From Persicitalea sp963716085 (lineage in GTDB: Bacteria > Bacteroidota > Bacteroidia > Cytophagales > Spirosomataceae): a stretch of DNA of 64,000 bases. A program made the position numbers and the translations under genes. The number at the start of each line of letters is the position of its first letter. Within the stretch, counting starts at the first letter, position 1. This document shows, in pieces, positions 16,524 to 23,749 of this stretch. The stretch is from assembly GCA_963716085.1 (NCBI GenBank), contig OY970288.1, positions 4,154,001 through 4,218,000 of the forward strand, in the 5' to 3' direction. Below the pieces are notes generated by a model. It was not told the DNA's origin and made no database searches. It saw only the letters and a program-made list of their open reading frames with translations.

Positions 16524-18797
16524 TTACGCCATTATCTCTCCCAAAGAATTATCATAAAGATCCTTTGCCTGCGACGTACTTAGCACGTTCGCCTTATCTA
16601 CCACAAAATCCTGCGCCGCAACCTTTCCCAGCAAAGTGTGCGGTACTTTCAAGTCGCCGCCCAGGTACTTCTGGAACTCGCCCTGCTGCGCAGCTTTCAC
16701 CGAAACCAGCACGCGGCCTTGCGCTTCGCCGAAGAGGTAGGCATCGGTGCGGAAGTTCTCGTCGGTGGCGATTTGGAAGCCTAGTCCACGCGGCATGGCC
16801 GACTCGGCCAGGGCCACGAACAAACCACCGTCAGAAATGTCGTGAACGGATTGCACCAAACCCTTGGTAATAAGTTTTTTAATCGCCTGGTGCAGTGCAT
16901 GCTCTTCTTCCATATCGAAGGCCGGAACGGGTGACTCCTTCACTTGGCGGTAGCTGTACAGGTATTCTGAGGAGGCGATGTCGTTTTTCGGCGCACCGAC
17001 CAGATAAATCAGATCGTCGGCGGCTTTGAAATCCAGCGTCATGTGGTGGGCGGGATCTTCCATGAGGCCAATCATGCCGATGGTGGGCGTCGGGAACACC
17101 GGGCCATCGTCGGAGCTTTGGTTGTAAAAACTCACGTTGCCGCCCGTGACGGGCGTGCCGAATTTCTCGCAAGCCGCGCCCATGCCTTTCACGGCTTGCA
17201 CGAATTGCCAGTACACTTCCGGTACGTAAGGATTGCCAAAGTTGAGGTTGTTGGTTACGGCCAATGGCTCGGCCCCGGTACAGGTGAGGTTGCGGGCCGC
17301 TTCCGACACGGCGATCTGCGCGCCTACAAACGGGTCGGCGTTGACGTAACGGCTGTTGCAGTCCACGGTCATGGCGATGCCTTTTTTATAATCGGGACGC
17401 GCCACGTCGCGGATGCGCACCACGGCGGCATCGGACGGGCGGTTGGTGGTGCGGTTGGCCGTCCCGACCATCGAGTCGTACTGCTCGTAAATCCAGCGCT
17501 TGGAGGCGATGTTGGGGTGCGCGAGCAGGTGCCGCGCTACTTTGCCGATCTCTTCGCCCTTGGTGTCGGGGACTCCATTCAAGTCAAATTTCTTGAACTG
17601 CTGGTAGTAAGCGGGTTCGCGTGTTTCGCGGTGGTACTGCGGGGCACCGCCGCCCAACACCAGGTCGTAAGCAGGTACGTCGGCGATGAGTTGACCGTGC
17701 TGGTGGAAGTAGAGGCGTCCGGCGTCGTTTGCTCCGGCGGCAATCACTTCGCCGATTTGTACGCAGTGCAGATCCCATTTGTCAAAAATGCCCTGAATGA
17801 TGTCCTCCTTGCCTTTATCGACTACCACGAGCATCCGCTCCTGCGATTCCGAGAGCAGGATTTCCCAGCCGTGCATGTTGGTTTGGCGAGTAGGTACTTT
17901 ATCCAAGTCAATGATCATCCCGTGTTCGCCCTTGGCGCTCATTTCGGAGGTGGAGCAGATGATGCCCGCCGCGCCCATGTCCTGAATGCCGACCACGTGG
18001 CCCGTGTCGATGATTTCCAGCGTGGCTTCCAGCAGCAGCTTCTCCATAAAGGGATCACCCACCTGCACGGCGGGGAGCTTCTCGTTCGACTTGTCGGAAA
18101 TATCCTCCGAAGCAAAGGTCGCGCCGTGAATGCCGTCCTTGCCCGTGGCCGAGCCGACGATGTACACCGGGTTGCCCACGCCGTAGGACGTCGCCTTGGC
18201 GACTTTGCCCACCTCCACGATGCCCGCCGAAAAGGCGTTGACCAGCGGATTGGTGTTGTAGCATTCGTCAAAAAAAACCTCGCCGCCGACGGTCGGGATG
18301 CCGAAGGCGTTGCCGTAGTCGCCAATGCCCTTCACCACGCCACGTACCAGGCGTTTGGTTTTGGCAAGATCGGGATTGCCGAAGCGGAGCGAGTTGAGTT
18401 GCGCGATGGGCCGCGCGCCCATCGTAAATATGTCGCGGTTGATGCCGCCCACGCCCGTGGCCGCGCCCTGGTAGGGTTCCAGCGCCGAGGGATGGTTGTG
18501 CGATTCGATCTTGAAACTACACGCCAACCCGTCGCCGATGTCCACGAGTCCGGCGTTTTCTTCCCCGGCCTTGGCGAGCATCCGATCCGAGTCACGGGGC
18601 AGGGTTTTCAGCCAGACAATGGAATTTTTATAAGAGCAGTGTTCCGACCACATGACGGAGAAAATGCTCAGTTCGGTGAAATTGGGCGTGCGGCCCAGGA
18701 TTTCCTCAATCTTGGCAAATTCTTCGGGCAGAACACCCAGCTTGCGGGCGGTTTCGACGGTTGGCAGGGCGTTGCCGTCGTTTATTTTAGAAGTCAA
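16524..18797 (-). CDS. purL: Phosphoribosylformylglycinamidine synthase subunit PurL
   Basis: A 757-residue PurL of the small, multi-subunit type. It converts FGAR to FGAM in de novo purine synthesis, using ATP and ammonia from PurQ. Landmarks are the N-terminal helix set, the MWSEHCSYKNS active-site motif, the Gly-rich SHNHPSALEPYQGAATGVGGI block, GIQDMGAAGIICSTSEM and the second PurM-like repeat (ALAVTNNLNFGNP, TGGNVSFYNQSS). The length is normal for the short form. Neither purS nor purQ is in the window. The upstream 190 bases (18798-18987) carry AT-rich GTTTAAAGT repeats and the tRNA promoter on the other strand. Confidence 0.95.
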   Translation of the reverse strand: MTSKINDGNALPTVETARKLGVLPEEFAKIEEILGRTPNFTELSIFSVMWSEHCSYKNSIVWLKTLPRDSDRMLAKAGEENAGLVDIGDGLACSFKIESHNHPSALEPYQGAATGVGGINRDIFTMGARPIAQLNSLRFGNPDLAKTKRLVRGVVKGIGDYGNAFGIPTVGGEVFFDECYNTNPLVNAFSAGIVEVGKVAKATSYGVGNPVYIVGSATGKDGIHGATFASEDISDKSNEKLPAVQVGDPFMEKLLLEATLEIIDTGHVVGIQDMGAAGIICSTSEMSAKGEHGMIIDLDKVPTRQTNMHGWEILLSESQERMLVVVDKGKEDIIQGIFDKWDLHCVQIGEVIAAGANDAGRLYFHQHGQLIADVPAYDLVLGGGAPQYHRETREPAYYQQFKKFDLNGVPDTKGEEIGKVARHLLAHPNIASKRWIYEQYDSMVGTANRTTNRPSDAAVVRIRDVARPDYKKGIAMTVDCNSRYVNADPFVGAQIAVSEAARNLTCTGAEPLAVTNNLNFGNPYVPEVYWQFVQAVKGMGAACEKFGTPVTGGNVSFYNQSSDDGPVFPTPTIGMIGLMEDPAHHMTLDFKAADDLIYLVGAPKNDIASSEYLYSYRQVKESPVPAFDMEEEHALHQAIKKLITKGLVQSVHDISDGGLFVALAESAMPRGLGFQIATDENFRTDAYLFGEAQGRVLVSVKAAQQGEFQKYLGGDLKVPHTLLGKVAAQDFVVDKANVLSTSQAKDLYDNSLGEIMA

Positions 18798-18960
18798 AGA
18801 GTTTAAAGTTTAAGGTTTGAAGTTTAAAGTGACTGATTTCGCTGCGTTCGAGCTGGTCGGCCAGTTTAAAGTCGCTGCACAAAACTAGGGCTTTATGCGT
18901 AGAGAAGCGGCATCGAGATAATTTTTCTGACAAAAGTATTGCCCGATTGAAAATGATGCG

Positions 18961-18968
18961 TAATTTTG
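18961..18968 (+). promoter_or_regulatory. -7 element upstream of tRNA-Ser
   Basis: TAATTTTG fits the Bacteroidota -7 consensus TAnnTTTG and lies 20 bases before the tRNA. TTG-containing sequence about 20 bases upstream (near 18945) would be the -33 element. Confidence 0.55.
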
Positions 18969-18987
18969 CAGCCTAGTTTGACCGCAT

Positions 18988-19072
18988 AGAGGAATGGCAG
19001 AGTGGTCGAATGCGGCAGTCTTGAAAACTGTTGTGGGGCAACCCACCGGGGGTTCGAATCCCTCTTCCTCTG
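18988..19072 (+). tRNA. tRNA-Ser (anticodon UGA)
   Basis: An 85-base class II tRNA. Acceptor halves AGAGGAA and TTCCTCT pair, with discriminator G at 19072. The anticodon loop CTTGAAA gives anticodon TGA. There is a long variable arm (TTGTGGGGCAACCCACC), as expected for serine tRNA, and a T loop TTCGAAT. CCA is not encoded. A terminator hairpin follows directly. Confidence 0.95.
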
Positions 19073-19077
19073 CTACG

Positions 19078-19117
19078 AAAGCCCGTTTAGATTTTTCTGA
19101 GCGGGCTTTTCGTTTTT
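19078..19117 (+). terminator. Intrinsic terminator after tRNA-Ser
   Basis: AAAGCCCG and CGGGCTTT pair around a 16-base loop, followed by TCGTTTTT. Positioned just after the tRNA. Confidence 0.8.
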
Positions 19118-19136
19118 AGTGCTAATCCGTTTTCCC

Positions 19137-19745
19137 GTGAAAAACCTCAATACCCGAACCATCTTTTGGGCGGCCTTTATCTTCGCATCGTTAATCATCC
19201 TAGTTCCAATTGGGCTGTACTGTTACGCGTTCGCCGCCAATGGCTTATCGGAAAAACCCCAACATTGGGCAGCCCTGAGCGACTACCTGAGCGCTTGGGT
19301 AAGTATCGCCAGCCTGGTATTTCTTGCCACCCTGACGTACGTCCTGGACAGGCAGAGAGGGGCCGATGAGCAAGCCAGAAACCGCCCTCTGGTGATCTTC
19401 AGAGTGGATCGCAACGAAAAGGTATGGTACCTGAAAAACGTCGGAAACGGGGTTGCTTTAGATATCGACATTTCCCGGCTGGCCAATAAGGAGCAGCCAG
19501 ATAACCTGGAAATGTGGGAGATCCCCGTGAAACTGTACGCGCTGATGAGTGGCGAGGAGTTCAAGATATTCTGGTTTAGGGCGGCGGGCAAGATTTGCGC
19601 CACCTACAACGGTGTTCTCGATGAGAAGAAGCTGATAACGGTCATCGAGGGAGATAAAAATACTTTTCCCGATACGAATCCGATCACTTCTTTTCAACAA
19701 AGCAACCAGTTCGTACGAATAGAGGACGCTCCTGAGGTGCTGTAG
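19137..19745 (+). CDS. Membrane protein of unknown function
   Basis: A protein of about 202 residues with two membrane segments near the N-terminus (TIFWAAFIFASLIILVPIGL and ALSDYLSAWVSIASLVFLAT) and a soluble C-terminal part of about 130 residues, probably cytoplasmic. The soluble part contains RNRPLVIFRVD and VWYLKNVGNGVALDIDI, resembling a small beta-sandwich found in uncharacterised bacterial membrane proteins. I do not recognise a function. The GTG at 19137 (KNLNTRTIFW) was chosen because the upstream GTG at 19119 falls at the edge of the tRNA terminator. Confidence 0.65.
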   Translation: MKNLNTRTIFWAAFIFASLIILVPIGLYCYAFAANGLSEKPQHWAALSDYLSAWVSIASLVFLATLTYVLDRQRGADEQARNRPLVIFRVDRNEKVWYLKNVGNGVALDIDISRLANKEQPDNLEMWEIPVKLYALMSGEEFKIFWFRAAGKICATYNGVLDEKKLITVIEGDKNTFPDTNPITSFQQSNQFVRIEDAPEVL

Positions 19746-19931
19746 ACCAGCCTGTATGGCTATTTAAGAAACGGCTTCGCCATGCGGCTTTTGTAAACAC
19801 GGGTCATGCCGGAGGAAGAAGTAGGTTTTAAAATAAAAAATTATTAAAATAACGCGAACTTTGAGATCGAGATGTGCTTGAGGGGCCGAATACTTCTATA
19901 TTAATCCCGTTATGGATGACTGATTTGATAG

Positions 19932-20085
19932 CCCCCGATTTCAATCGGGGGTAGCGGGACAAAACGACCCGTCGAAGTTCCGTAGGAACGACCGATCTGC
20001 CCTGCTGGTTTTCCAGAAATATGTCCCGTTCCTACGGAACTCATCTCAGTCTAATGACTACTAATCCGCCGATTGAAATCGGCGG
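19932..20085. repeat. REPIN/MITE-like element with nested inverted repeats
   Basis: The stretch 19746-20270 (525 bases) has no convincing gene but holds this symmetrical element. Its ends are related hairpins in opposite orientation: CCCCCGATTTCAATCGGGGG (19932-19951) and CCGCCGATTGAAATCGGCGG (20066-20085). A perfect 14-bp inverted repeat lies inside it: GTTCCGTAGGAACG (19977-19990) and CGTTCCTACGGAAC (20027-20040). The two-REPs-plus-spacer layout suggests a non-autonomous mobile element moved by a distant transposase. Confidence 0.75.
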
Positions 20086-20270
20086 TTATTGAATGTTTCA
20101 TCCCTATGGGATTCATCAGTGGGGCAGATTATTGAATATCAATTATATAATCCCATAGTTCGCGCTAAAATAAGAAAAAAGAGCAATCTTATGAAGCAGT
20201 TCATGCGGGGCATAGTTTTTTCGACGTGTCCCTTTTGTCATTTTATCAAACCTTCTTTTAAAAAAACAAA

Positions 20271-20648
20271 ATGTCACAAAAGCACAAAAAGCAATTCGGC
20301 GTATGGATGGATTCGCGTCACGCGACCGTGGTTGGCCGGAAAAATGTCGATGAGGGCGACTTTGTCGTCCTGGATCACGTGAAACACGAGGGCGTCGATG
20401 GCAACTCCAACGAGAACGCCGCCCACAACCAGGAAATCACCCTGGATCATAAATTCTTCAAGGAAATTTTGGCCAATGTCCCCAATATGGACGAAGTACA
20501 CGTGACGGGCACCGGCACGACGCAGGAGCAGTTTATCCACTTCATGGCCGATACGGCACAGTACAAGAATATCAAGGCCACCGAAAGTACCTCAAACAAA
20601 ATGAGCGACGAGGCTTTTGTGGAGTATGTTACGGAGCGTTTTCATTGA
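20271..20648 (+). CDS. Conserved protein of unknown function (125 aa)
   Basis: A 125-residue soluble protein starting MSQKHKKQFGVWMDSRHATV. An N-terminal strand (FGVWMDSRHATVVGR) is followed by an acidic stretch. The C-terminal half, LDHKFFKEILANVPNMDEVHVTG then TGTTQEQFIHFMAD, looks like the alpha/beta fold of eRF1 domain 3 or bacterial release-factor-like (baeRF) proteins. That resemblance is only my reading of the pattern and is weak. It stands alone, downstream of the REPIN-like element. Confidence 0.65.
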   Translation: MSQKHKKQFGVWMDSRHATVVGRKNVDEGDFVVLDHVKHEGVDGNSNENAAHNQEITLDHKFFKEILANVPNMDEVHVTGTGTTQEQFIHFMADTAQYKNIKATESTSNKMSDEAFVEYVTERFH

Positions 20649-20747
20649 TCCGGCGCTTCGCTAGCGAAAGAAAATCCAGACTACAAGTTTGGTACTTATC
20701 AATGTGATCGAAGCGGCGGTCGAGTCGGGTGTTAAGGGATAACATTT

Positions 20748-21206
20748 TTAGTTTGTCAGCACCTTCACCAGAACAAATTTCAAATCCCCGCCTTTCTCAA
20801 AAAAACCGCTCACTTCCCGAACGCCCCCATACCGTATCCACCGCATCTCGTTTTCACTGATTGAATCAGGCGCGACAAACTTCAAGCCGAGCAACGCGGG
20901 TACTTCCTCCGGCTTGATTCCCGGCTCCGGTCGAATGATAATCCGATCCGCCATGTCGTTGGTGTACTCGATGATGATTCGGTCATTTTGGTAAGAATAC
21001 TTTTGGCAATTCTTGCAAATGGCAGCGGCGGCATCTTCGGGGCTTAGGCTACTTTTTGGGCCAAGAATAGTGGTGATGTCTTCCTGGGTTTGGTTGGCGA
21101 TGTCGTAGAGGTAAAAGACAGGTTTCGGGGACAGGCGGGCGAGTGAATCATTCTGTCCGAATATCGAATTTGTGAAGGCAAGCGCAAGCAAGAACCCCCG
21201 AAGCAA
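20748..21206 (-). CDS. Secreted protein of unknown function (start uncertain)
   Basis: A protein of about 152 residues with a signal-peptide-like start (LLRGFLLALAFTNSIFGQ) and a mature part with one cysteine pair (CKNCQKY). No family is recognised. The only usual start codon in frame is TTG at 21204-21206, and it sits inside the loop of an 11-bp hairpin (21190-21224). Upstream in-frame codons extend the basic N-region (KKNPRSI) but offer no ATG, GTG or TTG. Translation may begin at a rarer codon, be coupled to the CsbD gene upstream, or the gene may be newly fused to that terminator. Confidence 0.6.
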   Translation of the reverse strand: MLRGFLLALAFTNSIFGQNDSLARLSPKPVFYLYDIANQTQEDITTILGPKSSLSPEDAAAAICKNCQKYSYQNDRIIIEYTNDMADRIIIRPEPGIKPEEVPALLGLKFVAPDSISENEMRWIRYGGVREVSGFFEKGGDLKFVLVKVLTN

Positions 21207-21227
21207 GATGCTCCGGGGGTTCTTTTT
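21190..21227. terminator. Bidirectional terminator-like hairpin downstream of the CsbD gene
   Basis: AAGAACCCCCG (21190-21200) pairs perfectly with CGGGGGTTCTT (21214-21224), followed by TTT on the plus strand. On the minus strand it lies 47 bases after the CsbD-like gene and overlaps the presumed start of the gene at 20748-21206. Confidence 0.7.
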
Positions 21228-21270
21228 CAGTTGTTGAAGTGTAATCTGAGATTTTACGGTTAAGCTGTTT

Positions 21271-21456
21271 TTACAGATCGGCTATGGCCTTCTTGATATC
21301 GTCTTTGGTGTGGCCTACTTTCTGCTGGATTTTGCCCCACATTTCGTCTTCTTTGCCTTCGGCGTAAGTCAGGTCGTCGTCGGTAAGGTCGGCGTATTTC
21401 TGCTTGATCTTACCTTTCATTTCGTTCCAGTTTCCTTTGGCGGTTTCCTCGTTCAT
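21271..21456 (-). CDS. CsbD family stress-response protein
   Basis: A 61-residue hydrophilic protein with the CsbD pattern: GNWNEMKGKIKQKYADLTDDDL then EGKEDEMWGKIQQKVGHTKDDIKKAI. CsbD proteins are induced by general stress in Bacillus and by envelope or osmotic stress elsewhere; their biochemical role is unknown. It is a single gene with a terminator-like hairpin downstream. Confidence 0.9.
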   Translation of the reverse strand: MNEETAKGNWNEMKGKIKQKYADLTDDDLTYAEGKEDEMWGKIQQKVGHTKDDIKKAIADL

Positions 21457-21660
21457 GGTTGTGTAGGGTTTAGTTTGCTTAAATCTTTACAAGTTGAATT
21501 GTTTGGGCGTTGTCCGGTAGGGAGTCTGGCATCAACTAAACAATATTTAAAAATACCATGCCAATATAGAGTCCTGCTTCAAGTGCCCTACGGAGGAATA
21601 AACGGGCATTTCGATATTCAACTCACAGCCAAACGACTCCACAATCAAATTGTCCTCCCC

Positions 21661-23529
21661 CTACTTTCCTTCCAAATTCACCCTAAAACTCGGTGCCTTG
21701 TAATCCTTATCCAAATAATTAGCTGGAATTGTGGTCATGCTTCCGTCGCGGGCGGCGCGGTAATGGGGCGAAAGAATTTCGATGCCCATCTCGTTGCAGC
21801 AGTCCTGAATATTCTGGTGGAGGTGCGAGTAAATGCCCGCCTGCCGGTTGGCCTCGCGGGAATAGGCGTTGATTTGGTAGGCCACGTAGAAATCGTCCAG
21901 ACTGGTCTGAAGCACGAAGGGTGTGGGTTCTTTCAGCAGCAGGTTGGTGCGGTCGGCGGCGGTGAGTAGTGCCTGCTGCACCTCCTTCCAGGGTACGTCG
22001 TAGCCGATGGTGATCGTCGTGTGCAGGATCAAGCCCTGGTTGAGCGTCTCACTGCTGTAATTGACCGTCGGACTGCTCATCACCGTCGAGTTAGGTACCG
22101 ACACAATCTCATTCTTGGTCGTGCGAATCCGCGTCACGAGCAGCGATTTTTCGATCACATCGCCCGTCTCGTCGCCGATTTTTACCCGGTCGCCAATCTT
22201 GAACAAGCGCATGTAGGTGAGCACGAGGCCCGCGATGATATTAGACAGCGATCCGGCGGAGCCAAAAGTGAACAGAAAGCCCAGAAACACGGACACGCCT
22301 TTGAAAATATCCGAATCGCTGTTGGGCAGGTAGGGGAATACTAAAATGAGCATAAACGCCAGCAGCAGCACCCGCACGATCTGGAAGGTAGGATTGGCCC
22401 AGTCGGGATAAAAACCCGCTAGGTGGATGTCGCCGTTCTGGACTTCGTCTTTCAAAAACCGAAGCCCCTTCAAAATGTAAACGAACACCGTGACGATCAC
22501 CAGAATGGTGAACAGGTTGGGGAGGTAATTCCAGAGACTTACGAGGATCTCTTTGATAGGATCCAGGATGTAGCTAAACAAGGTGTTCGCCAGCCCTTCC
22601 GTCCAGGGAAAAATCCCGAACAACAGCGGCAGGGCAATGTAAATCAGCAAAAGCAGCAATACCCATTTGACGATGGTATTGATGTACAGGAAGAAACCGA
22701 CCTCGTGCTTGGCGTCGAAAAGCGAGTAGTCGCGAATCTTGATGCCGTTGAAGCGTTTGCCTTCCTGCGCCTGAATTTGGAGGGCCGTCCAGCGAAAAAG
22801 CCGGAGCAGGTACATGATGCTCAGCCCCGCCCCCAGGAGCACCAGGAGCACCAGGCCGAATTCCTTGGCCAGGGTGGCGAAACTGGTTTCGGCGAGGTAG
22901 TTTTCGACGGCTCCGCCAATAATCAGTCGGTACTCCTCGGCCAGTTCTTCACGCGGTTTATTGTTCCAGATCGCATCGTTTTCCGACACGCTCATCACGA
23001 TGCTCTCATCAAAGACGATGTCGTCCGTGGCTTCGGCCTCCTCCACTTTCAGCATGATCGTGCGGAAGCCGTAGGTGTCTTTCAACTTCTCGATGCGACT
23101 GCTGATGGCCTCAGCGCGGTCCTTGGCCGAGAAGCTGCCGAACTTGCTGTAGATCACGAACAGCGTATCGTTAAAGAATCCTGTAACCGGATACGATTTC
23201 ACCGTCTGCCGCAGCGAGTCGATGCGGGCTTTTTTCTGAGCGATGCGCTGGGCTTCCTTGTTATTGAGCGCTTGAAGTTGCTCCTGCAGCTTTTCCTTCT
23301 GGAGGTTATCGGTGGTTTTTAATGAACTGAGCCGCTCCTCTAGCTCCTCTCTTTTCAGGGAGTCTGCTCGTCGCTGCTCCTCGACCTGCGCTAGTTTCTG
23401 GTTGTATTCCCGCAGGGCTACGCTGTTCAGCGAGTCGTTTTTTTGGCTCGTGGAGTCGGTCTGGGCCAAGGCACCAAAGGAGGCTGTTAGCAGAATGGCC
23501 AACAGGATGTTGTAGAATTTTTTGAGCAT
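21661..23529 (-). CDS. Mechanosensitive ion channel (MscS family) with periplasmic coiled coil
   Basis: A 622-residue inner-membrane channel. Signal peptide (residues 1-22), then a coiled coil of about 90 residues (LAQVEEQRRADSLKREELEE through IAQKKARIDSLRQ) and a periplasmic domain to about 210. Several membrane helices (about 225-440) end in the pore-lining helix GSAGSLSNIIAGLVLTYM. The MscS beta domain follows (FKIGDRVKIGDETGDVIEKSL, VSVPNSTVMSSPTVNYS), then the C-terminal alpha/beta domain to 622. It should release solutes under membrane tension. The extended N-terminal part is like that of MscK or YbiO types and may sense periplasmic conditions. Confidence 0.9.
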   Translation of the reverse strand: MLKKFYNILLAILLTASFGALAQTDSTSQKNDSLNSVALREYNQKLAQVEEQRRADSLKREELEERLSSLKTTDNLQKEKLQEQLQALNNKEAQRIAQKKARIDSLRQTVKSYPVTGFFNDTLFVIYSKFGSFSAKDRAEAISSRIEKLKDTYGFRTIMLKVEEAEATDDIVFDESIVMSVSENDAIWNNKPREELAEEYRLIIGGAVENYLAETSFATLAKEFGLVLLVLLGAGLSIMYLLRLFRWTALQIQAQEGKRFNGIKIRDYSLFDAKHEVGFFLYINTIVKWVLLLLLIYIALPLLFGIFPWTEGLANTLFSYILDPIKEILVSLWNYLPNLFTILVIVTVFVYILKGLRFLKDEVQNGDIHLAGFYPDWANPTFQIVRVLLLAFMLILVFPYLPNSDSDIFKGVSVFLGFLFTFGSAGSLSNIIAGLVLTYMRLFKIGDRVKIGDETGDVIEKSLLVTRIRTTKNEIVSVPNSTVMSSPTVNYSSETLNQGLILHTTITIGYDVPWKEVQQALLTAADRTNLLLKEPTPFVLQTSLDDFYVAYQINAYSREANRQAGIYSHLHQNIQDCCNEMGIEILSPHYRAARDGSMTTIPANYLDKDYKAPSFRVNLEGK

Positions 23530-23692
23530 GGGAGGGAGGAGTTGATATCCGGGACAAATATCAGGAAAAAGCGGGCCGTTGCAAGCAGGGACTACTTATC
23601 GGGCGTCAATTGTCAGGCCGCTTTTTTCCCGCAGGCGAGAAATTAATAAACAACCTGGGATGGTGCAGGATGGTTAGGTAAGGGCGTTGAAT

Positions 23693-23700
23693 TACTTTTG
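23693..23700 (+). promoter_or_regulatory. Candidate -7 element for the rhamnose cluster
   Basis: TACTTTTG fits TAnnTTTG and lies 50 bases before the first rhamnose gene. The -33 region (near 23670) has only a partial match, so the promoter may need an activator. Confidence 0.4.
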
Positions 23701-23749
23701 TCTAAATAAGCGATTTTTCAAGCAACCGGAAATCTTCATAAAACCCTAA

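Noticed and set aside
17043..18806. A 587-codon open frame on the plus strand, opposite purL
   Set aside because: It is the antisense shadow of the purL gene, rich in His, Arg and Val with no family signal. purL explains the region fully.
22423..23322. A 299-codon plus-strand frame opposite the MscS gene
   Set aside because: Antisense to a channel gene with all family motifs; the frame shows no recognisable motifs.
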